DNA of 64,000 nt from Ancylostoma caninum (lineage: Eukaryota; Nematoda; Chromadorea; Rhabditida; Ancylostomatidae), in NCBI GenBank assembly GCA_037903475.1, contig JBAJFG010000560.1, positions 372,001 to 436,000 of the forward strand, given 5' to 3'. Below the pieces are notes generated by a model that did not search any database, was not told where the DNA came from, and saw nothing but the letters and a program-made list of their open reading frames with translations. Shown one piece after another: positions 11,031 through 23,800 of this stretch. The position numbers and the translations under genes were made by a program. How positions within the stretch are numbered: position 1 is the stretch's first letter; each line of letters begins with the position of its first letter.

Positions 11031-13191
11031 GGCATTGGTAGTACGCGAGCTTTACAGGGGATAGGGAGAAGTAGGACTCAGTATGCACGGGAAGCATCCG
11101 ATCCTGTCATACAGAGTGCTGGTACAGATACGTCGTACAGCTTCATTTTCAAAAGGAATTCGAAGTACCACGATCTGTTCCAGTGCCAACAGTGCAAGTA
11201 TTTTGGAAAATGGACAGGGATAAGAGTGAGAGACATTACCTTATGGGAATCCGTATGAACTTAACATTGAAAGTATGCATACAGGTTGTCGGCAACGAGT
11301 TCCTCACGGATCCGTGTTCTGTAGACCACCATCCGGAGTGCACGCCCTTAAGAACTGCCAAAAACCTAGTGAGAAGGGCAGTTTATGAGGTAATAGACTA
11401 TTTTTACATTTTCTAATAGACTATTTTTTACATTTTCTCTACATATAGAGTATTATATTCATTCTCTTAAGTTCTATCGAGACGTGGGGGAAGACCCCAC
11501 ATTCGCCAACAAGAAGAGTAAGCCGTTATGGCATGCTCGAGCGAACATGATCAAACAGAGGGCAGCAGAAGGTTAGTTCATCTTCTTAGTTAGTCTTTTC
11601 TACTTCTTTTATTTAGTGTATTTTGATCATGCTTACAGAACCAGGAATATACAAGGAAGTGGTAGCCCAACACTATAGGAAGGGTCCATCCTCAAGAAGG
11701 GATGCTATTAGGAGGTAAGACTAGTTGAGGATTACATATCTCTGCTAGAACTCTACCCCTCTACCTCCACACATGCACCCACACCCACATTCTTATTCAG
11801 AGCCGTTCGAGTTCACGACAGCCCTGAAGCTCCCGCTACTATAGAAATGATTCCGGAACGTTTGCGGGTACTTCCTGATGGTTCGTTGTTCGTACACCGA
11901 CTGGAGCCGACGCTGCACGTGTACTATAAAACAAGCACCATTCAGGTAAGCTGTACCCTTACTCGTTGCAAAAATACTGTGAACCTCTTCGTTTCAGATG
12001 GCGGCTCAATTGGGGCTGCACACGCTGGTCGCGGACGGGGTCCACTCATTTCAACCCCGTCAGCTGAAACGCAAAGGCAAGCTGTACACGGTCCATGGTG
12101 TGTGCAGCAACGGAGTCGAGGTGCCCCTGCTCTATGCAATTTCGTCCAAGAAGACAGAGCAGGTATGGTGCGAAACAGTATCCCATCATGAAGCATCTCT
12201 GGAGTTATATTCAGGTGTACACGACCATCTTCGGGCACATGAGGGATGAACTCGGCGCAGCGGTACCTACTCGCCTCCGAATAGTGTTAGACTACGAGAA
12301 AGCGGCCATAAACGCGGTAAAACGGGTATGTTGCCAGGTCCCCTTCGTTAATATTTTAATAGTTGCATTCTTATTTCAGGTGTTCCCGCACGCCACTGTG
12401 CAAGGCTGCGCCTTCCACCTGGCGCTGGCGTGGAACAGGAGGCGCGACAAGCTCGGGCTGCGGCGCTTCATCAAGGGTGTCGAAGGGGTGCCGAAGTCCC
12501 TCGAAGTGGAGCGGTGGTGGGATACCATCAAAGGTTTGGTGTTCCTCCCTCGCCGCCTCCATCGCGAGGTCGGAGCGTTGGTTGCCCCTCCTGTTCCGAG
12601 GGAACATGCGGCCTTCACCTCATGTGAGGACTTCCTGAAGTACCTCAGGGAGACGTGGTACACCGGCATGTACTCTGGCCTTTGGGATAAGTTCGGCGTT
12701 GAGGAGCTCCGCACCACAAACCTCGCCGAATCTTACCACAGGTACTCTCAACAACAGCAGTCGACAACGAAGACGATAAGAGAGAATAGCCAAATGCTAA
12801 TTTTCAGCCAGTTGAATACGCTCTTCGAAGGTGACCACCCCACGTTGGACCAGCTGATCCTCGTCCTTCGAGACCTCGAAGGTGAAGCGCAGTCAGCTCT
12901 CATAACACTTGAGCTGGTAAGCAATTCTTAGGAACAAGAAGACGACAACACTACAAAACCATACTTTGAAGGATCCTTCCCACTCCAAGCATCTTCGCAG
13001 GAAGGATCGCGAACGTAGGGAACGGATCGCACACGAGATGAGCAGGTACTGACCATGTGTTTGCTCGTTTCCAACGCTTCTACGAACTTTTTTCCAGTTT
13101 CGACAACAACTATCATGCCGGTGTTTCGAGGTTGGCCGTCGAAGACTACTGCCGCAACATGGCCAGAAATGTAGTAGAAAACACTGTTTGA
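11031..13191 (+). CDS. MULE-family transposase gene, multi-exon
   Basis: Encodes a Mutator-like DDE transposase. Exons read by frame and splice consensus: 11031-11225, 11285-11389, 11472-11571, 11639-11714, 11801-11945, 11998-12162, 12215-12325, 12380-12741, 12808-12916, then about 12933-13045 and 13098-13191. Introns are 50-85 nt, most ending in a TTCAG-like acceptor. The N-terminus has a FLYWCH-like zinc site: FQCQQC in exon 1, then DPCSVDHHPEC in exon 2. The core has the three expected acidic positions: VADGVHSF, RIVLDYEKAAINAV followed by GCAFHL, and TTNLAESYH. The join after 12916 does not keep phase with the basic C-terminal part (RRKDRERRERIAHEM), so a frameshift or missed intron lies there. 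The 5' end may extend upstream of 11031. AATAAA follows at 13403-13408. I found no terminal repeats or target duplication for this copy. Confidence 0.8.
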
Positions 13192-13402
13192 CTTGATATT
13201 TTCGCTTGAGCTAACAGTTTCACCCATATAGGTAGATATATGCAGATATACATTAGTATTATATTCAGATTTCTATTTAGATTTGTATTTGAGTTCCCTT
13301 TAAACATCTTTCCACTCTTTTCATCATTTCACTTCATCACATCACCAATCCTTGCTTCAATGTTTCAATTCAATTCAGCAATGCTTTCCTCACTTTTGAA
13401 CA

Positions 13403-13408
13403 AATAAA
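13403..13408 (+). terminator. Candidate poly(A) signal of the MULE gene
   Basis: AATAAA about 210 bp downstream of the inferred stop codon at 13189-13191. Position is plausible but unproven. Confidence 0.4.
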
Positions 13409-15457
13409 ACGTGTGTTATCCTGTGTATGGTTGTGTTAGTGGGGTAACAGTTAGTTTGAAAGCATGCATAAGGACAAATTCATGCATGTATGCATTTATT
13501 CTTTTATTTTTCTTCAACTACACAACTACACACGAAAACAACTAGGCATAGAATAGAACTGCATCATTTCTGAGTGCTGCACCGAGTGATGGAGAAGCAG
13601 GACCCTGAGTTGCGAGAACATCCCGAACATCTTGTATTGTTCCAGTATCGTCATTCAACAAAGCTGGAACAATATAACATAGAACTGCGTTAAGTTAGAA
13701 CAAGAGTAAACAACAAAGGATAAGATAGATACGTAAATGGGTTTAATAAGAAGCGCTTAAACGAAGTGTTTATGGATTATAACCTATCATCCAATTAACT
13801 ATCATTCAATAAGAACAATAGACGAAAGAACAATAAACGATCATTAAATACAAAGCATACCTCAGCCTCGATGAATTCCTCCGAACATTAAGGAAATCAT
13901 GGGAGCACAGACCATGGCTGATACGAATAAAATCTAGAAATCGAACTGAAGCACATCAGAAAACGAAACCATAAGGTCAAACCGAATCATAGGCAAAAAA
14001 AGCAAAAGAAAACCAAATTTAAGCACACCATAGCAACAATAACAAACGATAACAAAAAAAAGAAGGATGGGCAAAGGATACCTCTCTATCGTTGCGTTTA
14101 AGGCACAAGATACCTTCCCACGCGAGGTCGGATCAGTTGTGGACGACCTAAACAGCAAAATGAAGCATATCGTGATGTGCCAGGCTGAATAAAACATTTC
14201 CGACGAACATTTCTAAAAGAGAATCCACACGAAAGAAATACTAGGACATAAAACACGAACGAAAGAAATACTAGGACATATCCGGAAGGTTAGAAGCAAT
14301 ACGAAACATTCACGACGGAAATAGACGCCTTATTCACGAAGAAAAACCACAAAACAAGGAACTGCAAAGGAGAAATCGTGAGAGAAGAGAAATCCATTAT
14401 GCGCCTACGTGAAATTTCTAAGAAGAATGGATTTGAACGAAATTGGGAGAGAGGTGCATTGCAAACGAATGTTCGTTTGGCGTACATGCTGCCTTACACG
14501 CCACACAATCGATCTGCGTGTTTAAAGGCTGTCACCTGCGTCTCTGCAGGCTGTCAGCGAGCGAGCGAGGGAACTCGTCCGAGCCCGCCCCTTTTTGTCG
14601 CCTCTTGCGTGCGATCCCCGAGAAGAGCATCTGCTCCTTGAATGAGGGATTTAGAAGGACCATCGAATGAGGGAAAGAGTACCTCTTTGACTAGGCTGCT
14701 GATTTTATTTTACTTTTTTGAGGTTTGGTTCATCGAAACGGTCACATATATTTTCTAAACCTTTCATAAAATCAAAGTTTGGATCAAATTCTGGAATTTC
14801 TGCGTAAAGATAAAGTAATGAAATATGCGCACAGCCATTTGCATGATTGCTAAATTTGATAATGACTTATTTCTCCCTGCCTCTCACATAAATGAGTTAT
14901 TTCCATTACTTTTTGATAACACTATTTTGGCAAAGTAGCCATATCACTAATAGGATCACACTGACTTTGCTATTCTCAATATGACCCGGTCGATGGTGGC
15001 AACACCTGGGGACGTATCACATTCCCAGGGCCAGGTCGGTATGCATCGACGTTGGAGCTGGCATGATGCCAGCAACGTCTGCGTCTATGCTGCTGCCATC
15101 GAGGTATCTCGTACGGGAACACCCCCTTTTGTCGCCTAGTGCTTGCCTTCCATTTTGAAGTGCAAGGTCCCGGTTACGGTCAGATCCGATATCCTCTCCC
15201 CCCCCCCCCTCCTCCCCCCCCTTACCCGGACTATCATTAAGTTTCTGTGCAGTTATGGCAGTGGCTATGCTCCACGTAGGATGGACTGGTAGTGGAATCG
15301 ATAGCGATGACAACTGCATTGCAGGCTGCCGTGAACCAAGTGGAGTGTAACGGCAGCATTTCAAAACATTGACGTCGGTTTCGCTTAGAGACAGTACTCA
15401 CAATAGAAAACGTCATCTATTTTTTCATGAAATCCGAGTCTGGAGAGTATACTTGTG
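13409..15457. other. Non-coding, nothing recognised
   Basis: AT-rich sequence. A ~22 bp word (ACGAAAGAAATACTAGGACA) is duplicated at about 14229 and 14259. A poly-C stretch lies at 15198-15221. No gene is supported. Confidence 0.4.
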
Positions 15458-15523
15458 CCCTTAATAGTGAAGAAACCATCTGAAACTGCTCCCTTAATAG
15501 TGAAGAAACCATCTGAAACTGCT
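15458..15523 (+). repeat. Perfect 33 bp tandem duplication
   Basis: The unit starting CCCTTAATAGTGAAGAAACC occupies 15458-15490 and 15491-15523 without mismatch. Confidence 0.9.
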
Positions 15524-16041
15524 AAGTTTTCGAGAATTATTAGGTTGTAATATTGCTGAAACGAGGTTATGTGGACGAGATTCATCGCCGTAGATGGGTG
15601 TGGCCGCCGAGGTGCGGCACGGATCACCGTTATTGGAAAATCCTGACTGATGCCGTATCAGCTGATAAACATAGCTGGCGCGATCTCAGCCATAATTGCT
15701 TGCTTTTTGAGGCAGTTTTCAACAAAATAAGCATTTATTTCAGCGCACGCTTATTCATATTCACTTGCTAACCCCTTGGCATAAACATAAAGAGCTATCT
15801 TCTTCTTTTACATTTTTGCTCCAGTTTTTTGAATTCAAGCAGAATTATATCTGCAAAATATGGATTATGTCTTTGAGAAAACCTCATACTTTTATACTAT
15901 TCTTTCATAAATATTACCATGCTCTGATCTCCACACACTTCACAAAAATCCAATCATAATCTAATCGTTACCATCGACGTTCTTTTTTCATTAGCTCTTT
16001 CTCATATCATGGCGACACCGTGACACATCGATACACATTCT

Positions 16042-16118
16042 AGTGTTAGCTAGGGCTTCCACCAGATTCCGAACTGTGCGGGGCAGTTCGGAACCTGGTG
16101 GAAGCCTTAGCTAACACT
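16042..16118. repeat. Short near-perfect hairpin
   Basis: AGTGTTAGCTAGGGCTTCC at the left end is the complement of GGAAGCCTTAGCTAACACT at the right end. The arms meet at a small loop near 16080. It may be a minimal foldback element or a two-ended relic. Confidence 0.85.
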
Positions 16119-17069
16119 ATCTTCGCTCGCTCCGCCCGCCGCGGAAAAAAGTGAAGAAAATACCTAAGAGAAAAAGCCTGCGGTTCTCCGCTTGTTCCGC
16201 TAATAATTCCACAGATGAGTTCCACAGAGAAGGAAAGAAAATCTATTGGAGCTAGAAACTTGGTGAAGCGGTTGCATTGAAAATGAACTATTTTGTCAGC
16301 TACTGAAAGGAAGCAAATCATTAATCGGGGGCAAATGTAAATAGAAAATAAGATGAACTGCGGGAGAAAACGTGAATAGTTGGAAGTTGTGCGAATTGAG
16401 AAAAGTGAACTGAAATAGTGGACGAGAAATCGTCAACATAGGCAAAATGGCAAACATATGTTTGCAACATTAGCCTACGAAGCGCCAGAAAACAAACACG
16501 GAGTGCCCTGCGTGTACAAAGATAACCCTGCCGCGCGCGATCAGAGAGAATGGGGCGGAGTTGAGCATGGTGGGCGAAATTGTATATGCGTTCGAGTTGG
16601 ATTACTCGTGTAATCGCGCGATTCGAAGTGGTTCCTTTTGTAGGTACATCCTAATCAATGGCACCTTTAAAACTAGCGTCATAGAAAGAAAACGTTTTTC
16701 AGCGTGAGTGGTGCCTCTAAAAGTTAGGTCTCTGCATAGGTGGAATACCCTGAGAATGAGTCTCACCCAACCTTCACTTTTTGGTCGACCCTGGGAGGAA
16801 CCATCACTTTGGGGGTAGGGGGGGGGGCGAAACCCCCCCCTATGGGAGGAAGAGTTCACTTATCATAGTTATTGCAAAGGAAAACCAGATAAACGTATTA
16901 AATGTTGTAATTGCAGGCTTTCGTACTTCAATATGGAGACAAGTTCGTTCCTGTCAAAGAAGTGAAGGAGACGATAGCCCAAAGATAGTGATAAATTATT
17001 GCTCACATGTTTTTCAATGTAAGGTGTGGCGCACCAAACAGCCAAAGATAAAATATCTGTTACTACTTC
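16119..17069. other. Non-coding with a repeat-family fragment
   Basis: Positions 16738-16855 (TGGAATACCCTGAGAAT, then CACCCAACCTTCACTTT and GGAACCATCAC) match 25688-25790 in order, marking a copy end of the dispersed family. The rest, about 16119-16737 and 16856-17069, shows no gene. Confidence 0.45.
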
Positions 17070-19217
17070 TGTGCTCTAGTTGACAGACAAATGAATAGAG
17101 AGGAAGTAAAGGTGACGTTTGTGAAGTGATGGCGTAACGAAGGCATTATTGCAAAACTAAACAACACTCATGTCTCTTTCCATGCGAGGATACTCAGGAG
17201 GACCATGACAATACAGGTGAGGAAAATTGAATAAGCCACATGAAGTGATGCACGGACTATTCGGAATTGAAGAACACGTCAAAGAGGATTTAGTAATAAT
17301 TTATTCATAATTCTGACATTTGTTTTTTCAAGGTAATCCTAGAGACCTATCAAAATACGCTTATCCACGGCAGAAGAAGAGAAGTACTACTGGAAAGAAT
17401 TTAGTGTTGGCCACTGTGGTGGAAGCCTGCGTAAAAAAAATTATCCTGAGCATTCGTGGTTTTTACGATTTTGACAGCATTATTTTCTAAAAACTGAAGA
17501 AGTGTTGGGGAAACATGGTTAAGTGGTAATGGCAGAGTAACAGTACTACTGGAAAATATTCGGAGATTTGAGCTGAAGGGAAACTATGGATGAGAATAGA
17601 CTGGAGAAAAAACGAATTTTTTTGAATTTTCGACGTTCATTTTCAGAAACATCCGGAACCCGACTGCAAAACTCTAATGTGAGAACAAGTAAGCACAACA
17701 TAGTGACTTTGAAGGAAAATTCACTTCATGCATAGATTGCATAATTTTATCAGAACGGCGTGCCAAATTTCTGAAAAAATTCAGACGCGCAGAAGTAGGA
17801 ACCGCGCCGCGCCCCGTCTTGGGCGCAGTAGTGAACCTTTTACAAATGTCAGGTTTCTAGGAAATAGAGGAAGATTTGCTCTTTCTAAAGGTATCCAAAT
17901 TTCCCTGATTGCTTCTGAATCCACGTCAAAAGTTTTCTACCAATTTGGGCTATTTTCAAACTTTGAGTGGATTTTTCAGGATTCATTGAAAAGCTTTTCC
18001 GGATATCAGGTTGCCAGCGTCTTCAGCTGACGATTCTGCGTCGATTGATACCTGGATGCAGGATGGATCTTCGCTGGGAAGCTCGGAATGCCGGTTGGTG
18101 AGAACGCTACAACGGGCATTCTCATCGCAAAAACGAGGAAGTACAGAGATGGGAGAGACGCAGACAAGGGCAAATGAGAACGCCCGTTATAGCGTTCTCA
18201 CCGGTCGCCATTCCGAGCTTCCCCGAGAAGATCCATCCTGCATCCAGGTATCAATCGACGCAGAATCGTCAGCTGAACACGCTGGCAACCTGACATCCGG
18301 AAAAGGATTTCAATGAATCCTGAAGAATCCACTCAAAATTCGAAAATAGCCCAAATTGGTAGAAAAATTTTGACGTGGATTCAGAAGCAATCAGGGAAAT
18401 TTGGATACTTTTAGAAAGAGCAAATCTTCCTCTATTTCCTAGAAACCTGACATTGTAAAAGGTTCACTACTGCGCCCAAGACGGGGCGCGGCGCGGTTCC
18501 TACTTCTGCGCGTCTGAATTTTTTCAGAAATTTGGCACGCCGTTCTGATAATATTATGCAATCTATGCATGAAGTGAATATTCCTTTAAAGTCATTATGT
18601 TGTGCTTACTTGTTTTCACATTAGAGTTTTGCAGTCGGGTTCCGGATGTTTCTGAAAATAAACGTTGAAAATTCAAAAAAATTCGTTTTTTCTCCAGTCT
18701 ATTCTCATCCATAGTTTCCCTTCAGCTCCAATCTCCGAATATTTTCCAGTAGTACTGTTACTCTGCCATTACCACTTAACCATGTTTCCCCAACACTTCT
18801 TCAGTTTTTAGAAAATAATGCTGTCAAAATCGTAAAAACCACGAATGCTCAGGATAATTTTTTTTACGCAGGCTTTCACCACAGTGGCCAACACTAAATT
18901 CTTTCCAGTACTACTTCTCTTCTTCTGCCGTGGATAAGCGTATTTTGATAGGTCTCTAGGATTACCTAGAGAAAACAAATGCCAGAATTATGAATAAATT
19001 ATTACTAAATTCTCTTCGACCTCCGGATAGTCCGTGCATCACTTCATGTGGCTTATTCAATTTCCCTCACCTGTTTTGTCATGGTTCTCCTAGGTATCCT
19101 CGCTTGGAAAAAGACATGAGTGTTGTTCAGTTTTGCAATAATGCCTTCGTTACGCCATCACTTCACAAACGTCACCTTTACTTCCTCTCTATTCATTTGT
19201 CTGTCAACTAGAGCACA
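17070..19217. repeat. Giant foldback palindrome, ~1.05 kb arms
   Basis: Left arm 17070-18125 and right arm 18174-19217 are inverted copies around a 48 bp loop. Examples: TGTGCTCTAGTTGACAGAC at the left end mirrors GTCTGTCAACTAGAGCACA at the right end, and GGCATTCTCAT mirrors ATGAGAACGCCC at the loop. Scattered substitutions and small indels separate the arms, so it is not simply an assembly mirror. No long ORF is present. It could be a large MITE/foldback transposon or an inverted duplication. Any transcript across it would form a long hairpin. Confidence 0.92.
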
Positions 19218-20958
19218 CAGTACGTTAGTAAATCATTCGTTCTGATGTTGCCAAATTAGCACATTCGCGACAATGTGCTCAACCGGCTGACACGCGTGGT
19301 GCGACACCTGGGACCGGCTGCCCAACCGGTTGAGCACGCTCTTTTCAGAGTTGTATTTTTGTGGAGCAGTCATAATTAGCAAAGTTCTAGGGTAAAATGG
19401 AGTTTCGGAGGGGGGCACTTGGTATTGATAGGTAATATGACCTGTCCTACACATTTTGCTTTGTTTGCATTTTAGGTAACTACTATACGTTAGGGAAGCT
19501 AACAAGTCAGAGCGTTCTGAACATGTCAGCTAGCAAGTCAGAACGTGTAAGACAGATCATATTATCGACTTTTGTTAAATGCCCCCCCCCCCTACTCCAT
19601 TTTGCCCAAGCTCTATGTAGTGGTATAGCAATAAATACTAGCGCCCCTACGGGACGCTAGAAAGTGTGGATGTGGCAGCCACTTGCAGCTCATGTGACAA
19701 ACATTGAGATGCGAACATAAATTTGCGCGTATTTATCAGCTGCAGTTTCTTCCTTGTATTAATAAACTTTAAATAGAGTACTCAATAGAAACCTCTTTCG
19801 TCAAGAACTACAATCATATACTTGGAGACATCCATCTGTCTCATCATCTCAAGGAATAGAGTTCAGCAAAGGCGTTGAAAATAGAGCATTCTTGACAACA
19901 ACTTGCCATTTAGTTTGTGGCTCAAATCGGTCGAACCTGTTCGAGGAATCAGTTCTTCCTACGAAGAAGGTGGTATGCTAAAAAAAACCCCAGTAAACAA
20001 ATGTTTCTCAAGTTCCAAAAAAATTACTTGATTCTAAACATTTTCGGAAAGGAGTGAATGTTAGTTTTTTGACAGACTGAAAGGAAGTGGTGAGATTGCG
20101 CTATACCAGGTGTGTTTGATATTGTTGAATATTCCTGGATATTGACTGAAAATGACCGCGTGTCGCTCCACCAATAGCCACTACCAATCGATGGACCATA
20201 TCTCACAGTCTTGTCAACCTACCTACTTTTATGAATAGCATTGTTGGCTTATTAAGGTTTCCGCTACACTCCATCGTGAGTAGTAACCTATTGGGCCGTA
20301 TCCACGAAATTACCCGGGAATTTCCCAAAAGGCAGTGGGAAATTCAGTGCGCGTTGAGTACACGCTGCAGAAAATTATCCTCACCCTAGTTCAGCTCTCT
20401 TATCTTTGGAAATTCTACTCCAGTATGACATACTCTCTCTTCGACGGCCACGTCAATCGGAGGAATCAACAACATACTGAATCAACAACATACTGAACGT
20501 TTTAACGTGACTTTCTTCGTGGGCAGTGGCCCCTCACTGATTGACGCCTCTGCACCCTATTTATTTCACGGAAGCGGTCCCGCTGTACCCTAGGACTTTA
20601 ATTCTAAAGAATAATCTCCACAAGAAATCCTCTACCTCATCTATGGATGGTTGCAATACTTCCTTCTTACTAATGAGCGAGCGATGGTGCTCTTTTACTT
20701 CTTCAGCAAGGTCATGAAGAACGACAGGTCGTGGCAGCTGCCAGCTGCGCAGTGCAGCCCATACAAAGGTTGCCCCGCACACATTCGCATGCTTGACTAC
20801 CCTGTTTGAAGGATCGAAGACTTTATTCGGCTTCGGGCTTCGCAAAATGTGGGATTTCTAGGTCTGCAAACAAAGGAGAACACCGCGCAGTATTTCTATT
20901 TCATATTTTAATGAAAATTAAGCATTAACTGCTTCCTTCTTGTTGATTCTTGTTTAGT
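19218..20958. other. Non-coding with small inverted repeats
   Basis: A short inverted pair (GTGCTCAACCGG / CCGGTTGAGCAC) lies at about 19272-19342. Around 19633-19690, CTAGCGCCCCTACGGGACGC forms a hairpin followed by TGGCAGCCACTT; an inverted copy lies at 37145-37195. A minus-strand frame of 94 codons (20561-20845) matches nothing I recognise. Confidence 0.4.
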
Positions 20959-21075
20959 GATGGCATAACCATCTCAGTCAGTAAAAAGCTTTCAACATCT
21001 GAAACTGAAACGCCTGGAAATCTCCGTGACTTGACTAGAGGCGGAGCTACAATTGCATGGGATATTGACAGACAG
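20959..21075 (+). CDS. Candidate isolated exon, unknown
   Basis: The segment is preceded by GATTCTTGTTTAG and followed by GACAG|GTTCAT. One frame is open across it (includes DLTRGGATIAWDIDRQ). No partner exons were found and I recognise no family, so it may be a relic or chance. Confidence 0.2.
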
Positions 21076-21450
21076 GTTCATGATAGCCAGCTATTGCCAG
21101 CTATCGTTCTTCCTGGCATACACCCCTTCAGCAAGGGTCCAGACAGCGCTTCTCAGCATTACTTGTCACTTTGATCATTGAAGTACATTAGATCAACAGA
21201 GAGTTGTCTTCCCAGTCGACTGTCCCAGTTTTCCTCTCCACCTCACTTCACTTCGACGTTAGTAGCCCTACTTCTAGATGCTCTTCAAAATCACTCCTCA
21301 GAAGATCTGTTGTGCAGTCTTCACAGTGCTGTGTTCCCCACTCCAACTCCACATCCTCCTGGGCCCGATGGGTGCAAACATTCTGTTCTATAAGTTTCCA
21401 TGATCTCTTTTCATAAAACCTGGGCATTTTTCGTGTATATTAATGACCGC

Positions 21451-21541
21451 CAATGTTGTGCCACACAACTTGTTATTTGAGCACGGTTATTTGAAAACAA
21501 ATTGAACCTGTTCAAATAACAACCTGTGTGGCACAACATTG
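21451..21541. repeat. Inverted repeat, 30 bp arms
   Basis: CAATGTTGTGCCACACAACT at the left is mirrored by GTGTGGCACAACATTG at the right, followed inward by TTATTTGA / TCAAATAA. The loop is about 30 bp. Confidence 0.85.
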
Positions 21542-23287
21542 AAGATCATTCTGTTTTATGTTTCCACGACCATTCCCCTCATGTTTCAATTGAAATGACT
21601 AGACATACCCCGCAGCGTTTCCATATTACCCCTCCTGCCACTCTTCCCCAACTTCAGTGCTCTGGCGGCTCCAAATTGTGCAAATTGATGACGCATATCC
21701 CCTACCCACTCACACACCCAACTCGATCTAATCTAAAATTTTATAGAAAATCATAACACAACAAGTACCGATCGAAGTATGGACAACAACAGTCAGTGGT
21801 CTTTCGCCGTTTTTACAGCAGGAGCTCGGCTCCCCTGCTTCAAAAATCCGTGGACTGCGAGGCAAAGAATTGAGTCGGGCAGTGCTGGAGGTCACTGACA
21901 TTGGCAAATCGGTTCTTCCTCAGTAGATATTCTTGTGATCTAATAACCGGCGCAAGGTTAGAGCTATTAGGTCGCAAGTATGAAATGTCTGATTTTATAA
22001 GCGGTCAGTTTGATAGTCTCTATCTTCGAAGTTTCACTAGATCACTTCTCATCTTTCTTTTCATTATGAAGGTACATGCTTCCTCATTCGAAATCACTTC
22101 CCTGGTTTTTGATCATTTTTCAAATTTCTGTTTGAGAGCATTTTCTGTCGAACTACTCAAGGACCAAAAATTGGATCATTTTGGAATATGGGTTCCATTT
22201 TCGAGCCATTAAAGCGGAGAAAGCTGGCAACATCAGGGCAGTGTCAGGGGACATTTGGCTAGTAAATGCACTGAACAGCGTTTGCTTGAGAAGTTCCGCT
22301 CAGGTGACATGAAGCTCCAAAGTGAGCCCTACAATAAACCTGGATATCGATGAGCTGGAAGCCGTAGCCGGTGCGGATACATAGGAGTCAAACTAGGTCA
22401 GCGTAAGCAGCAAGGTGTGAACCTTGATAATCTATTAATATTTGGGTATTCAAGGCAATACGACAATTAGAAGTGGTTTGGTGAACGAATTTTTTCTCAG
22501 TTTGACTCCCAAAAATGGGTGCCAATTTTTGGCTATTTTTCACAAATCCACGCTGCTTAAGCCAGAGAAGCAGGGATGAGGACCCACCTGCCACTCGCTG
22601 TACTGGCCAAACCTTGCTCTATCCGACCACCACTGATTTCGGGGATTAGCTCACCTCTTGCTGGAAAAAAATATTCAATTTACAACATGATTTTGGAAAC
22701 GCTGCTCGCCACTTGATCGCCTCTAGCTTCCCACGCTTCTAAGGTGTTGGCGCAATCAGTACAGGGGCACATTTGGATATCTTATACCACATCTTGCTTT
22801 AGAGACGAAACTCGAAATCTTCTCATTCAAAATCAGACATTTCATACTTGACGACCTAATAGATTTATGCTACATGATGCGCAAACAAAAATTTCTCTGC
22901 GAGCTCTCCACCCTTTCGGAGAGTTCGATCAACAAAATTAATGCATTCTCCATGGTGTGGCGGAATGGTGTGGTACCCACAGAACGCTTGGAACTTGTCC
23001 CAAAATTTCACCGACTAGTGTCCGCAAACGGTTGATGTTTGCAGTCACAGTGGAAGAAATCCCACTTCAATTTGCTTCAACTCCAGAGAGAAAAACGGCA
23101 CAATCAAAATTTTGGGTTACCAAGTGCCTTTGCTCGAGACCGACAATAAAATGGAGAAGAGGTACCACGGATAATAAGAATGGTCTCAAGGTTACTCCAC
23201 CCAAATATGGTTAGTCTAATGAAACGTTTTGGTTGGCTGCTTGACGAATTCCCTCAGCCAAGTCCATCATGACTTTCTCAACTCTAT
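21542..23287. other. Non-coding; weak inverted pair
   Basis: CTATTAGGTCGCAAGTATGA near 21964 is inverted relative to 22828-22866 (GACATTTCATACTTG, then CCTAATAG), enclosing about 870 bp with no recognisable ORF. It could be an old non-autonomous element. Confidence 0.4.
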
Positions 23288-23512
23288 GAAGTTATTCATG
23301 CTTGCAGCGCGTCAAAGTTTGCGCGCCGATACACAGTGCAAAGAAGGAAGTAGAAGAGAAATCCTGTCAGGTCAGCAATGTTCCTAGTTTTGCCGTTGCG
23401 ACCGCCGCGCGAACAAACCCATTTCCATTTTCGCCGCGTTGGGTCGGCGCGGATACTTTGTGAAGTTTCATAGAGGCGCGCAAACTTTGACGCGCCGCAA
23501 GCATGAATAACT
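23288..23512. mobile_element. Foldback MITE
   Basis: AAGTTATTCATGCTTGCAGC plus a GTCAAAGTTTGCGCGC stem at the left is mirrored by GCGCGCAAACTTTGAC and GCAAGCATGAATAACTT at the right. Total about 225 bp, with no ORF. It ends only 20 bp before the next MITE. Confidence 0.8.
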
Positions 23513-23532
23513 TTTTATCGACCACTATCAAA

Positions 23533-23800
23533 CAGTGGCGGACGCCGGGGGGGGGGCGCCCCCACCCCGGAGAATGGGTCGGCAAATTTTTGAAATTACT
23601 TTGCAATACATATAAAAATCTTGTATTAGTTTATTTTCATTAGTTTATTTTTATTATTATTTTTAATATAATTTTTATTATTTATTATAATTAAGGTTTT
23701 TATTCATTTTATTTTCCGTCTGGGTCCCCAAACCGGCGGAGACCCCACTTTTTTCCCACGCCCCCCCCCCCCTCCCGCCCACTTTCTGCGTCCGCCACTG
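23533..23800. mobile_element. hAT-type MITE, 268 bp
   Basis: Terminal inverted repeats CAGTGGCGGACGC and GCGTCCGCCACTG match the CAGNGGCGGA style of hAT termini. The flanking octamers are CTATCAAA and CTATCTTC, agreeing at the first five bases as expected of an aged 8 bp target duplication. The interior is AT-rich with poly-G and poly-C blocks near the ends. There is no transposase, so it must have moved with enzyme from elsewhere. Confidence 0.8.

Noticed and set aside
17070..19217. Assembly artefact explaining the giant palindrome
   Set aside because: The arms differ by scattered substitutions and small indels, which a mirrored assembly error would not produce. Long reads would still settle it.
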